From assembly GCA_025934375.1 (NCBI GenBank), contig JAICYD010000048.1, forward strand, positions 1 through 46,642: a stretch of 46,642 nucleotides of DNA, written 5' to 3'. The translations under genes and the position numbers were made by a program. The notes below the pieces were generated by a model, which ran no database searches, was not told the origin of the DNA, and saw only the letters and a program-made list of their open reading frames with translations. How positions within the stretch are numbered: position 1 is the first letter of the stretch; every line of letters starts with the position of its first letter. The stretch is from Streptosporangiaceae bacterium (GTDB lineage Bacteria; Actinomycetota; Actinomycetes; Streptosporangiales; Streptosporangiaceae). Below are positions 1-8,443 of this stretch, piece after piece.

Positions 1-516
1 GAGCGGGTCGCGTTCGTCCTGCACGACGTCTTCGGCTACCCCTTCGCCGAGGTCGCCGAGATCACCGGCCGCACCCCGGCGGCCTGCCGCCAGCTGGCCT
101 CCTCCGCCCGCCGCCGCGCCCGCGCCGCCCAGCCCCCCGCGCCGCCCCCCGCCGCCCGCCAGGCCGGCATCGTCCGCGACTTCAAGCGCGCCTGGGAGGC
201 CAAGGACATCGCCGCCCTCATCAGCCTGCTCGACCCCGCCGCCACCGCGATCGCCGACGGCGGCGGCCTGGCCACCACCTTCCTGGAGCCCATCGAAGGC
301 GGCGAGCAGATCGCGCGGGCCTGGGTCGAGATCGCCAGCCGGGCCACCGACGACATGATGTTCGTCGAGCGGACGGTCAACGGCCAGCCCGGACTGGTGG
401 CCCTGGACGGCGGCGTCACCGTGACGGTGTTCGCCTTCGAGATCGCCGGGATGCGGATCAAGCGCATCTGGGTCATCCGCAACCCCGACAAGCTACGCCG
501 CTGGACCGACCGCTAA
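1..516 (+). CDS. ECF41-type RNA polymerase sigma factor (SigJ-like), 3' part
   Basis: The frame is open from the first base, so the N-terminus lies outside the window. The visible 171 residues begin in sigma region 4: a helix-turn-helix (ERVAFVLHDVFGYPFAEVAE, then TGRTPAACRQLASSARRRAR) that contacts the -35 element. After a Pro/Ala-rich linker comes a SnoaL/NTF2-like C-terminal domain (about residues 55-170). It ends in NPDKL, the signature motif of the ECF41 C-terminal extension. In this family the extension replaces a separate anti-sigma factor and tunes sigma activity. The natural stop is at 514-516. The target promoter cannot be read from this fragment. Confidence 0.9.
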   Translation, partial: ERVAFVLHDVFGYPFAEVAEITGRTPAACRQLASSARRRARAAQPPAPPPAARQAGIVRDFKRAWEAKDIAALISLLDPAATAIADGGGLATTFLEPIEGGEQIARAWVEIASRATDDMMFVERTVNGQPGLVALDGGVTVTVFAFEIAGMRIKRIWVIRNPDKLRRWTDR

Positions 517-524
517 CCCGGTCA

Positions 525-941
525 TCAGCCGGGCGGCCCCCGGTGACCGCTTGAGCCGTTCAGCGCTCCTGGTCCGGGGGCAGGGCTCCGTAAGAGCTCC
601 GGCGACGGGTGGCCTTCGTGCGGGTGCGCCTTCCGCATGACGACATGACGCTTGCGCAGGCCCTCAAGCCATTCCTGCCCGCTGAGCAGCCGCGTGGTCT
701 TGCCCGACTTGACCTCGCCCGCGGCGGCGATGGCCATCGCGACGCTGGCCGCGGTCATGTCATCAGGTGCCTCATACACAACGAGCACGTCATAATCGCC
801 GAATGGGAACCCGGCCACCAAGAGCTTGGCGCCCAGGTCAACCAGCGTCGGCCTGAACGCTTCCACGGGGTCTTGCGGCTCTTTGATCTGAGCGGCCATG
901 GACCTTGCTGTGTAGGAGGCTTGGTACATGTATAGCGCCAT
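525..941 (-). CDS. GYD domain-containing protein
   Basis: A small cytoplasmic protein of 138 residues matching the GYD family (PF08734), a ferredoxin-like alpha/beta fold of unknown biochemical role. Family-typical blocks are visible: MALYMYQASYT at the start, LGAKLLVAGFPFGDYDVLVVYEAP in the middle (where the family name motif lies) and VKSGKTTRLLSGQEWLEGLRK near the end. The last 35 residues (His/Pro/Gly-rich) are not part of the domain. I chose the ATG at 941 because GGAGGGGG sits about six bases upstream and family members start there; the longer frame to 1046 adds an unrelated tail. Its 3' end nearly meets the ECF41 gene (convergent). Confidence 0.85.
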   Translation of the reverse strand: MALYMYQASYTARSMAAQIKEPQDPVEAFRPTLVDLGAKLLVAGFPFGDYDVLVVYEAPDDMTAASVAMAIAAAGEVKSGKTTRLLSGQEWLEGLRKRHVVMRKAHPHEGHPSPELLRSPAPGPGALNGSSGHRGPPG

Positions 942-1116
942 CGAGATTCCCCCTCCGGCGACGCCGAGCGGCTGGAGACCACTGAGGTTACAGATCGTAG
1001 ACCCCGCCCGGACGGCCGCACCAGCCTCCGCCTGGCGGTCGGCCATCCGGGATAATGATCATTCGTTGCCAGCGGGGCCGTGGTGGCCGCCGTCCGCCGA
1101 AGACGAGGAGCGCCTG

Positions 1117-2115
1117 ATGGTGGCAAGCACGTCCCCGCCCGTAGCCCGGTGGGGAATCCTGAGCACGGGCGGCATCGCCCAGCAGTTCACGCGCGACCTG
1201 CTGCTGACCGGCCACACGGTAGCGGCGGTCGGGTCGCGCACGCGCGAGAGCGCGGAGCGCTTCGCCGCGCACTTCGAGCTGCCGGCGGCCCACGCGAGCT
1301 ACGAGTCGCTGGTGGCCGACCCCACGGTTGACATCGTCTACGTGGCGACGCCGCACCCGTTCCATTACCCCAACGCCATGCTCGCGCTCGAGGCGGGCAA
1401 GCACGTCCTGGTCGAGAAGCCGTTCACGCTCAACGCGGCCCAGGCGCAGCACCTGGTGACCTACGCCGCCGACCACGGCCTGGTGGCCCTGGAGGCAATG
1501 TGGACCCGCTGGCTCCCGCACATGGCCCGGCTGCGGGAGATCGTGGCCGGCGGGGCGATCGGCGAGCCGCGCTCCATGAGCGCCGATCACACCCAGCGGC
1601 TGCCCGATGATCCCGGCCACCGGCTCAACGCCCTCGAACTCGGCGGCGGCGCGCTGCTCGACCTCGGCGTCTACCCGGTCTCCTTCGCGTCCCAGCTGTT
1701 CGGCGCGCCCCAGTCGATCCAGGCCGTCGCCACGTTCAAGGAGACCGGCGCCGATGCCCAGGTAGCCACGATGTTCCGGTACCCGGGCGGGCAGATCGCC
1801 ACCACGTACTCCGCGAGCACCACCCGAGGGCCGAACGTGGCCGTCGTCCTCGGCTCGGACGGGCGCATTGAGGTCGACAGCGTCTGGTACACGGCAACCG
1901 GCCTGCGCGTCTACGACAAGGGCGGCACCCTCATCGAGAACTTCCGCCCGCCCGTCGACGGCCGGGGCATGCAGTACCAGGCGGTGGAGGCGGAGCAACT
2001 GGTCAGCGCGGGCCAGCTAGCCAGCGACATCCTCCCGCCGCGGGAAACCGTCGCGATCATGGCGACCCTCGACACCATCCGCGAGCAGATCGGCCTGCGC
2101 TACCCCGACGAGTAA
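1117..2115 (+). CDS. Gfo/Idh/MocA family NAD(P)-dependent oxidoreductase
   Basis: 332 residues, the normal family length. The N-terminal Rossmann domain starts RWGILSTGGIAQQF (GxGxxA-type dinucleotide site near residues 11-20). It carries the family motif EKPFTLNAAQA around residue 100, whose Lys is the conserved catalytic/cofactor-contacting lysine. The C-terminal alpha/beta domain has GGGALLDLGVYPVSF. Similar to trans-1,2-dihydrobenzene-diol dehydrogenase-like or glucose-fructose oxidoreductase-like members, so the substrate is probably a sugar or cyclitol but is not readable. The ATG at 1117 is preceded by GAGGAG with six bases between; the frame stays open upstream but has no family similarity. 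The tail of the gene has been tandemly duplicated (see the repeat at 2101). Confidence 0.9.
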   Translation: MVASTSPPVARWGILSTGGIAQQFTRDLLLTGHTVAAVGSRTRESAERFAAHFELPAAHASYESLVADPTVDIVYVATPHPFHYPNAMLALEAGKHVLVEKPFTLNAAQAQHLVTYAADHGLVALEAMWTRWLPHMARLREIVAGGAIGEPRSMSADHTQRLPDDPGHRLNALELGGGALLDLGVYPVSFASQLFGAPQSIQAVATFKETGADAQVATMFRYPGGQIATTYSASTTRGPNVAVVLGSDGRIEVDSVWYTATGLRVYDKGGTLIENFRPPVDGRGMQYQAVEAEQLVSAGQLASDILPPRETVAIMATLDTIREQIGLRYPDE

Positions 2116-2145
2116 CCACTACCCCGCCGAGTAACCACTACCCCG
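2101..2145 (+). repeat. 19-bp tandem duplication at a gene 3' end
   Basis: Two 19-bp units (2101-2119 and 2120-2138) differ at one base; a 7-base third copy follows. Each unit spells TACCCCGNCGAGTAACCAC and includes a TAA. The last codons and the stop of the oxidoreductase are therefore repeated just downstream of the gene. Confidence 0.9.
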
Positions 2146-2172
2146 CGCCCCCTGACCTGCGAAGATCGAGGG

Positions 2173-2559
2173 ATGGAGGTACTGAGCAGCCGCATCCTGC
2201 TGCGCCCGGCCGACCTGGACCGGAGCCGGCGCTTCTACCGCGATGTGCTGGGCCTGGCGGTCTACCGCGAGTTCGGGCCCGCCGATGATCCCGCCGTCGT
2301 GTTCTTCGTCGGCCAGGGACTGCTGGAGGTGTCCGGGCGCGCGCCCGGCCCTCCCGGGGCCTCAATGAGGATCTGGCTGCAGGTCCGGGACGTCCGCGGC
2401 GAGCACGCCCGGCTGGCCGCGGCCGGGGTCCGCGTTCTCCGGGAGCCCGTCGAGGAGCCGTGGGGCCTGGTGGAGATGTGGATCGAGGACCCCGACGGCA
2501 TCGCGATCGTGCTGGTCGAGGTTCCCGCAGGTCACCCGCTGCGCCGCGACCCGCGCTGA
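2173..2559 (+). CDS. VOC superfamily (glyoxalase/bleomycin-resistance-like) protein
   Basis: 128 residues forming one vicinal-oxygen-chelate unit of two beta-alpha-beta-beta-beta modules. Characteristic pieces are RPADLDRSRRFYRDVLGL in module one and DVRGEHARLAAAGVRVLREP followed by WIEDPDGIAIVLVEVP in module two; the Glu of IVLVEVP is at the usual metal-ligand position. VOC proteins bind a divalent metal and act as lyases, dioxygenases or drug-binding resistance proteins; the specific activity is not inferable here. It is co-directional with the flanking genes, 57 bp after the oxidoreductase and 12 bp before a GNAT gene, so the three may be cotranscribed. Confidence 0.85.
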   Translation: MEVLSSRILLRPADLDRSRRFYRDVLGLAVYREFGPADDPAVVFFVGQGLLEVSGRAPGPPGASMRIWLQVRDVRGEHARLAAAGVRVLREPVEEPWGLVEMWIEDPDGIAIVLVEVPAGHPLRRDPR

Positions 2560-2571
2560 CCTGCCCGGCTC

Positions 2572-3171
2572 ATGGCCGACGCTATGGTTGGCCGTGTGGA
2601 CCCTCAGGGCGGGCAGGACGCGGCCGCTGGCGCCGGGAGCATCGTGATCCGCGGGTCACGGCTGCTGCTTCGCGCGCTGCGGCCCGCTGAGATCGATGAC
2701 GAATGGCGCGCGATGGTCACCGCCGATCCGATGGCCATCGCCACGGTCCCGGACGAGGCCCGCTTCCGCGCCCGGCTCCGGCAGTCGGGCCAGATGCGTG
2801 ACGGCTGGCTGGATTTGGCCATCGACCTGGACGGGACCTCGATCGGGCGGATCCAGACATTCGTCCCGCCCGGCCGCCCGATCCCCCCGGGGACCTACGA
2901 AGTCGGGATCGGGCTGCGCGAGGACACGCGCGGAAAGGGCCACGGCCGCGAAGCCCTCGCGCTGTTCACCGACTGGCTCTTCGAGCACGCGGCGGCCCAG
3001 GTCGTCGAGGCGCCCACCGATCCCGCCAACACCGCGATGCGGACGGTGTTCCAGCGGGTTGGCTGGACGCTCGTCGGCCCGCTAACAGAGTACGACCGCC
3101 AGTGGGTGATGTACCGGATCACCAGGCGCGAATGGGAAGTTCGCCCCCGGCCTTCCGGTCAGCGGCAATAG
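2572..3171 (+). CDS. GNAT family N-acetyltransferase (RimJ/RimL-like)
   Basis: 199 residues. LLLRALRPAEIDDEWRAM at the start of the fold and IGLREDTRGKGHGREALALF (motif A, acetyl-CoA pyrophosphate loop R/Q-x-x-G-x-G/A, here RGKGHG) identify the family. Motif B follows as DPANTAMRTVFQRVGWTLVG, the AN..S/A.....GF type found in RimJ/RimL-like enzymes. It should acetylate an amine of a small molecule or protein; the substrate is unknown. Three in-frame starts are close together (ATG 2572, ATG 2584, GTG 2596) and no strong ribosome-binding site decides among them. The first is listed; 2596 is equally possible. Confidence 0.85.
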   Translation: MADAMVGRVDPQGGQDAAAGAGSIVIRGSRLLLRALRPAEIDDEWRAMVTADPMAIATVPDEARFRARLRQSGQMRDGWLDLAIDLDGTSIGRIQTFVPPGRPIPPGTYEVGIGLREDTRGKGHGREALALFTDWLFEHAAAQVVEAPTDPANTAMRTVFQRVGWTLVGPLTEYDRQWVMYRITRREWEVRPRPSGQRQ

Positions 3172-3224
3172 CCAGCGGTATTTGCGTGGCGGCGGTGTTA
3201 CTGGCGCCGGTATCGTTCGGGTTC

Positions 3225-3887
3225 GTGGCGATAACTTTGGGCGATGCCTTTAACAGGCGCAAGAAGCTGGCCGCCGACCTGCAGACCTGGATCGGCCGGC
3301 TCGGCCTGGCCGGCGCCGAGCGGCGCACCTACCGCACTTCGGTCCTCGAAGGCGACCACGCGTACCAGCCCGACCCCGGCACCGAGAAGGTCGGCACCCG
3401 CCAGTACACGGTCCAGGAATGCCGGGACAAGATCGCGGAGATCCTGGAGGAGGACGAGCGGCTCGCGCTGCGGATCTCCAGGACCAACCAGCAGGCGCGG
3501 GCCGAGATCGTGGACCTGAGCGGCCGGGCGCGCGTGCTGTCGATACCCGAATTGCTCGTGCTCAAGGATGACGCGATCCCCAAGCTGGAGCAGGCCGCCA
3601 GGGCGGTCCCGCTGCGCGCGGATGACGTGAGCGTGTACGACAGCGGCGACGCCTGGGTGCGTTACCGGCAAGTGAAGAAGGTTGAGCGGAAGAAGGAAAG
3701 CTTCAGCGACAAAGGCCTGAAGGTCGAGGAAATCGAACTGCTCGGCTACGACGTCGTCGAGGTTACCGATTATGGGGTGCCCCGCCGCGAGCAGTGGGAC
3801 AGCATCGACCGCATCGGCGAGTTCGCCCAGCAGGTCAAGCAGGCGATTAATCAGGCGAACAAGACCGACCTGGTCGAGCTAGACTGA
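3225..3887 (+). CDS. DIP1984-like / DUF7873-like protein
   Basis: 220 residues, cytoplasmic, rich in charged helices. The layout matches the DIP1984 family: an N-terminal AFNRRKKLAADLQTWIGRL helix, the RISRTNQQA motif (family R-I-N-R-T-N) near residue 85, and the terminal FAQQVKQAINQANKTDLVE (family Q-x-x-N-W-x-T-D-L). No enzymatic residues are recognised and the function is unknown. The frame is open further upstream, to an ATG at 3102 inside the GNAT gene. Family members begin at the MxLxxAxxxR position, so I chose GTG 3225, although its ribosome-binding site is weak. The longer version would add a hydrophobic stretch that I think is an artefact of GC-rich reading. Confidence 0.7.
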   Translation: MAITLGDAFNRRKKLAADLQTWIGRLGLAGAERRTYRTSVLEGDHAYQPDPGTEKVGTRQYTVQECRDKIAEILEEDERLALRISRTNQQARAEIVDLSGRARVLSIPELLVLKDDAIPKLEQAARAVPLRADDVSVYDSGDAWVRYRQVKKVERKKESFSDKGLKVEEIELLGYDVVEVTDYGVPRREQWDSIDRIGEFAQQVKQAINQANKTDLVELD

Positions 3888-4108
3888 TATCACGCGGGGT
3901 CGGCCCACCGAAGTGTCGGTTCGTAGCAGGTCACCGGTAACACGTTTTGCGTCTATCCGCCTACCACTCACTCAGCAGGTGTTTTTGTTGTAGCAGGTAT
4001 CGCGCATTAACGTCATCTGTCACAAGCCCTGAGTAAGCGGTAACACCAAGATGAGGGCTACCACACGCCCTGGCCAGGGTCGGCCCCGCCCCGACCCGAC
4101 CCGAATGC

Positions 4109-6199
4109 TTGAAGATCACGCGTGGCAAATCCATCGATGTTACGGTTGGTCGGGTGGATGCTGCTCGGCCTGAAATCCAGGGGGCCACTACCGTCAGCCC
4201 GGCTGTCTCCGACAGTGAGCCCGCGAGCCCGGGCAGGCTCGCGTTCGCGAGCTTCCTCATGCTGTTCGTGGAACTCGCGCTGATCCGGTGGATCAGCGCG
4301 AATAACGTCTTCGTGAACACGACCTCGAATTTCGTGCTGCTCGCCAGCTTCCTGGGAATCGGGATCGGCTTCCTTAACGCGCGCGGCGAGCGCGATTACG
4401 TGCGCTGGACGCCGGTCGCGCTGCTCGTGCTGGTGGGTTTCGGGCTGGCGTTCCCCGTGGACCTGCGGGCGCTCAGCGGCCCTGACCCGTACCACGGCCT
4501 TGGCATGAAGGCGCTTCCGCAGAACTTGAGCCTCACCATCGTGTTCGTGCTCGTCGTGGGCGTGATGGCGGGACTCGGCCAGGCAGTCGCGCGGAACTTC
4601 GTCAGGTTCAAGCCGCTGAACGCCTACCGGCTGGACATCCTGGGCAGCCTCGCCGGGATCGCGGCGTTTTCCCTGCTGTCCTTCCTCGACCAGCCGCCGG
4701 CCACCTGGGGGGTGATCACCGGGATCGGCGTGGCGGTGCTGGTGCTGCCCCGGGCCCGGTGGTGGCAATTCGCGGCGGTGGCGGGCGTCATCGGGCTGCT
4801 GGTCGTGGAATCGCTCCTGCCGGGGGAGATGTGGTCGCCCTACAACAAGCTGTCCATCGAGCACCGCCACGAAGACGGTCAGCCCGCGGTCTCGGTGAGC
4901 GCGAACAACATTCCCTACCAGACCGCCGTCTCGCTCGGGGCGATGCGCGACAACCATCCCTCCTATTTCTACCCGTACCGGCACGTCACCCGGGCAGACC
5001 TGGGCAACGTCTTGATCATCGGAGCGGGGACGGGCAACGATGTCGCGGTCGCGCTGTCCCAGGGGGCCCGGCACGTTGATGCCGTGGAGATCGACCCGCT
5101 GCTGCTGCTGCGGGTCGGCCAGGCGAATCCCAATCAGCCCTACCGAAGCGACCGGGTCAGCATGCACGTCGGCGACGGCCGCGCCTTCCTGGAGGACACC
5201 CGGCAGCGCTACAACCTGATCCTGCTGGCGCTGCCCGACTCGATGACCGCGCTGGCCGGGCAGTCCGCCCTCAGGCTGGAAAGCTTCCTGCTGACCGAGC
5301 AGTCGCTCGCCGCGGCCAAGTCGCACCTAGCGCCCGGCGGCACTTTCGCGATGTACAACTACTACCAGCCGTTCCTGCTGAGCAGGTACGCGACCACGAT
5401 CGAGGACGTCTACCACCAGGCCCCCTGTACCGAGCTTCAGCCCGGGAGCCTGGGCGGCCGGGTGCTCGCCGTCCTCACCGTCCACCCCGGCGGCCCGGTG
5501 CCCGGCTGCGCCACTTACTGGCGCGGCCCCCGCCTCGCGGCGGCGACCGACGACCACCCGTTCCCGTACCTGCAGAAAGACCAGATCCCCAGGAACTACC
5601 TGTGGATGCTCGGGGCGATCTTGCTCGGGTCGCTGCTGCTCGTACGGCTCGGCGGCGGCCGGTTCACGGGCATGCGCTCCTACATTGACCTGGCGTTCAT
5701 GGGAGCCGCCTTCCTGCTGCTGGAAACGAAGAACATCGTGCAGTTCGCGTTGCTGTTCGGCACCACCTGGCTGGTGAACTCCCTCGTCTTCGCCGGGGTC
5801 CTGCTCGCGGTGTACCTCGCGGTCGAGACCGCCCGGCGGATACGGCTGCCCCGCCCGGCCGTGCTGTACGCCGTCCTCATCGCGTCGCTGGCCCTGACCT
5901 GGGTGGTGCCGCAGGACTCGCTGCTCGCCCTGCCGGTGATCGCGCGGTTCTTCGCGGCCAGCGCGCTGGCCTTCGCGCCGATATACCTCGCCAACCTGGT
6001 GTTCGCGCAGCGCTTCTCCGATGTGCACAATTCGGGAACGGCGTTCGCCGTCAACCTTCTCGGCGCGATGGTCGGCGGCGCGCTCGAGTACCTGTCCCTG
6101 ATCACCGGGTACCGCGTCCTGCTCATCGTGGTAGGCGTGCTGTACGGGCTGGCCTTCGTGACCGGCCTCAGACGCGGGCCAGCCTCCCAGCCCGGCTGA
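4109..6199 (+). CDS. Membrane protein with spermine/spermidine-synthase-like domain
   Basis: Up to 696 residues. Several N-terminal membrane helices (first LAFASFLMLFVELALIRW; about six in residues 45-240) precede a cytosolic Rossmann methyltransferase-like domain. That domain carries NVLIIGAGTGNDVAVALSQG (nucleoside site) and VDAVEIDPLLLLRVG (acidic residue at the end of strand 2). A C-terminal membrane block of about five helices follows. This helix / spermidine-synthase fold / helix architecture is widespread in bacteria as an uncharacterised polyamine-synthase-like membrane family; true aminopropyl transfer is not established. The TTG at 4109 gives the longest protein. GTG 4154 is an alternative, and the first 40 residues are the least certain part. 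The gene converges on DAHP synthase across a short hairpin. Confidence 0.8.
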   Translation: MKITRGKSIDVTVGRVDAARPEIQGATTVSPAVSDSEPASPGRLAFASFLMLFVELALIRWISANNVFVNTTSNFVLLASFLGIGIGFLNARGERDYVRWTPVALLVLVGFGLAFPVDLRALSGPDPYHGLGMKALPQNLSLTIVFVLVVGVMAGLGQAVARNFVRFKPLNAYRLDILGSLAGIAAFSLLSFLDQPPATWGVITGIGVAVLVLPRARWWQFAAVAGVIGLLVVESLLPGEMWSPYNKLSIEHRHEDGQPAVSVSANNIPYQTAVSLGAMRDNHPSYFYPYRHVTRADLGNVLIIGAGTGNDVAVALSQGARHVDAVEIDPLLLLRVGQANPNQPYRSDRVSMHVGDGRAFLEDTRQRYNLILLALPDSMTALAGQSALRLESFLLTEQSLAAAKSHLAPGGTFAMYNYYQPFLLSRYATTIEDVYHQAPCTELQPGSLGGRVLAVLTVHPGGPVPGCATYWRGPRLAAATDDHPFPYLQKDQIPRNYLWMLGAILLGSLLLVRLGGGRFTGMRSYIDLAFMGAAFLLLETKNIVQFALLFGTTWLVNSLVFAGVLLAVYLAVETARRIRLPRPAVLYAVLIASLALTWVVPQDSLLALPVIARFFAASALAFAPIYLANLVFAQRFSDVHNSGTAFAVNLLGAMVGGALEYLSLITGYRVLLIVVGVLYGLAFVTGLRRGPASQPG

Positions 6200-6222
6200 A
6201 CCGCGTCCTGGTGACGGCCGGT

Positions 6223-6240
6223 CGCCGCTTGTAAGCGGCG
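6223..6240. terminator. Hairpin between convergent genes
   Basis: CGCCGCT-TGTA-AGCGGCG forms a perfect 7-bp GC-rich stem (8 bp if the loop is two bases). It lies in the 43-bp gap between two convergent stop codons, the usual place for a bidirectional terminator. No U-tract is present, which is common in actinomycetes. Confidence 0.6.
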
Positions 6241-6242
6241 GC

Positions 6243-7571
6243 TCACTGACCGCCGCCGGGGCCCGCGTGGTGGCGGTACAGGCCGGCGACCCGGAAGGCC
6301 AGGTCGAGGGACTGGCTGCGGTTGAGCCGGGGATCGCACGTCGTCTCGTAACGGTAGCTCAGGTCGCTCTCGGCGATGTGGTGGCCGCCGCCGAGGCACT
6401 CGGTGACATCGTCACCGGTGAACTCGATGTGAATGCCGCCGGGATGAGTGCCGAGCGCGCGGTGCACCTCGAAGAATCCGGCGACCTCGTCCAGCACGTC
6501 GTCGAAGTTCCTGGTCTTGCGGCCGCTGGCCGCCTCCACCGTGTTGCCGTGCATCGGATCGCATACCCACACCACCGTGGCCCCGCTGGCGGTCACCTTC
6601 TCCACGAGCGGGGGCAGCGACTGGCGGATCCGCCGTGACCCCATCCGGGTGGTCAGGGTGAGCCGCCCTGGCTCGCGGTCCGGGTCCAGGGCTTCGATCA
6701 GCTCGAGCACGTCCTGCGCGGCGGCGTCCGGGCCGACCTTGACGGCGACCGGATTGCGGATCTGGCGGGCGAACTCGACATGCGCGCCCCGGGGATCGCG
6801 GGTGCGCTCCCCGAGCCACAGCAGGTGAGCGGACAGGTCGTAGGCGTGGCCGTTCCGCGCGTCGGCCCGGGTCAGCGCCCGCTCGTAATCCAGCAGCAGG
6901 GCCTCGTGGCTGGAGTAGAACTCCACCGCGCGGAACTCGCGGGGGTCCGCCCCGCACGCGTGCATGAAGGCGATCGCCCGGTCGATCTCGTCTGCCAGCT
7001 GCTCGTAGCGCTGCCCGGCCGGGCTGCCGACCACGAAGTCCTGGTTCCAGGCGTGCACCTGGCGCAGGTCGGCGAAGCCGCCGCTGGCCAGGGACCGGCA
7101 CAGGTTCAGCGTGGCCGACGAGCAGTGATACGCCTCGAGCAGCCGCTCCGGGTCCGGGGTGCGCGCCGCGGCGGAGAACTCGATCCCGTTGACCGCGTCG
7201 CCCCGGTAGACCGGAAGTTCCACGCCGTCTCGCACCTCGGTGACCGCCGACCGCGGCTTCCCGAACTGGCCCGCCATCCGGCCGACCTTCACCACCGGCA
7301 CGCTGGCCGCGTAGGTCAGCACCACGGCCATCTGCAGCAGCGTCTGGAACTTGCCGCGCACGCTGCCGGCGCTCGTGCTGGCGAACGTCTCCGCGCAATC
7401 ACCGCCTTGCAACAAGAACGCCTCACCGCGCGCCACCGCGGCCAGCCGCTCTTTCAGCTGGTCGCACTCGGCCGCCAGCACCAGTGGCGGCAGCCCCTCC
7501 AGGCGGCGCACCACCGTCTCCAGGTGATCACGATCGGGCCATTGCGGCTGCTGAAGCGCGGGCAAAGTCAC
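6243..7571 (-). CDS. aroH: Class II 3-deoxy-7-phosphoheptulonate (DAHP) synthase
   Basis: Catalyses the first shikimate-pathway step, condensing phosphoenolpyruvate with erythrose 4-phosphate. The 442 residues match the class II (plant/actinobacterial) type. Visible class II blocks include FLLQGGDCAETF (metal-binding Cys), FGKPRSAVTEVRDGVELPVY and YRGDAVNG (substrate loop), WVCDPMHGNT (metal-ligand His region) and GGIHIEFTGDDVTECLGG. The GTG at 7571 gives the usual length; the frame is open upstream into the next gene but without similarity. It lies 47 bp downstream of a co-directional methyltransferase. The symbol aroH is sometimes swapped for aroG in actinomycetes. aroE of the same pathway is at 34932. 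Confidence 0.93.
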   Translation of the reverse strand: MTLPALQQPQWPDRDHLETVVRRLEGLPPLVLAAECDQLKERLAAVARGEAFLLQGGDCAETFASTSAGSVRGKFQTLLQMAVVLTYAASVPVVKVGRMAGQFGKPRSAVTEVRDGVELPVYRGDAVNGIEFSAAARTPDPERLLEAYHCSSATLNLCRSLASGGFADLRQVHAWNQDFVVGSPAGQRYEQLADEIDRAIAFMHACGADPREFRAVEFYSSHEALLLDYERALTRADARNGHAYDLSAHLLWLGERTRDPRGAHVEFARQIRNPVAVKVGPDAAAQDVLELIEALDPDREPGRLTLTTRMGSRRIRQSLPPLVEKVTASGATVVWVCDPMHGNTVEAASGRKTRNFDDVLDEVAGFFEVHRALGTHPGGIHIEFTGDDVTECLGGGHHIAESDLSYRYETTCDPRLNRSQSLDLAFRVAGLYRHHAGPGGGQ

Positions 7572-7618
7572 GAGCTTCAGGTTACGTGGCGCGCCCGCTC
7601 GAAATTCACCGGACGCGG

Positions 7619-8398
7619 TTACGCTCGGGCGGTCGCGAATCCCATGTAGGAGATGGCGGTGCTCCTGACCCGGCCCACGTCCAGTCGCCGGCTGAGCTCC
7701 CCGTAGGTGATCCGCCCGCGCCGGGCGCTGACGAAGCCGCCGAGCACGGCGAGGGGCCTCGCGCGCGCTCCCAGGCCGGTCATCTCGCCGGGGACAAGCC
7801 CGTGGCGCTCCAGGGCGCCGGCCAGCTCGGCGGGCGTGATGAACATGTCCCAGTCGTGGATCGCCACGTCGGTCAGGCGGGTCAGCGGCCACTGCTGCAT
7901 CGCCTTGATCGCCAGCAGCTTGCTCGCGCGGGTGCGGTTGATGGTGTCGAACAGGTACAGGCCGCCGGGCCGCAGCGCGCGGGCCGTCTCGGCGATCACC
8001 CGGTCCACGTCGGACACGTGCTCCAGCACGTCACAGCAGTAAGCCAGGTCGAAGGCGGCGTCCGCGACGGGCAGGTCCTCGCCGGCCCCGACCCGGTAGT
8101 CGATGCGCAGGCCGCGCCCGGCCGCGTGGGCGCGCGCCACGCCGATCGACACCGGGGACGGGTCGACCCCGGTCACCTGCCAGCCGAGGGCCGCGAACTC
8201 CTCGGCCAGGAACCCGCCGCCGCAGCCGATGTCCAGCGCCCGCAGCCCGGCCACCTCCGCGCCGAACCGCCGGGCGAGCACGCCGCGGAAGTAGGCGAAC
8301 CGGCCCGAGGTGACGCTGCCGTGCAGGACGTTAAGCGGGCTCGCCTCATCCCACCACGTCTCCCCCAGCCGGTCATAGACGTCATTATCGATCGCCAC
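7619..8398 (-). CDS. UbiG-like class I SAM-dependent methyltransferase
   Basis: 259 residues. Motif I is LRALDIGCGGGFLAEEFAALG (SAM glycine loop), followed by VTGVDPSPVSIGVARAHA (acidic residue binding the ribose) and FDLAYCCDVLEHVSDVDRVIAE (motif II/post-II). The N-terminal YDRLGETWWDEASPLNVLHG is the UbiG/COQ3 signature for 3-demethylubiquinol O-methyltransferases. Actinomycetes use menaquinone, so a quinone substrate is not assured; O-methylation of another phenolic is as likely. The start is GTG 8398. It shares a 45-bp divergent promoter region with the winged-helix gene at 8444 and probably leads a two-gene unit with DAHP synthase. Confidence 0.88.
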   Translation of the reverse strand: MAIDNDVYDRLGETWWDEASPLNVLHGSVTSGRFAYFRGVLARRFGAEVAGLRALDIGCGGGFLAEEFAALGWQVTGVDPSPVSIGVARAHAAGRGLRIDYRVGAGEDLPVADAAFDLAYCCDVLEHVSDVDRVIAETARALRPGGLYLFDTINRTRASKLLAIKAMQQWPLTRLTDVAIHDWDMFITPAELAGALERHGLVPGEMTGLGARARPLAVLGGFVSARRGRITYGELSRRLDVGRVRSTAISYMGFATARA

Positions 8399-8443
8399 GC
8401 AACGGATGCTAGCCGCTTGCCTTCGGCGGTAGAGTCGCCGCCC

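Noticed and set aside
3102..3224. N-terminal extension with a membrane-like segment on the DIP1984-like protein
   Set aside because: Family members start at the GTG 3225 position; the extension overlaps the GNAT gene and is not family sequence.
3888..4108. Two copies of GTAGCAGGT in the gap before the membrane protein
   Set aside because: Only nine bases and no consistent spacing or symmetry; no regulator assignable.
4058..5326. A 422-residue minus-strand frame opposite the spermidine-synthase-like gene
   Set aside because: Antisense shadow, highly charged and repetitive, no homology.
7484..8443. 320-residue N-terminal extension of the winged-helix gene
   Set aside because: Antisense to the UbiG-like methyltransferase; the true start is GTG 8444.
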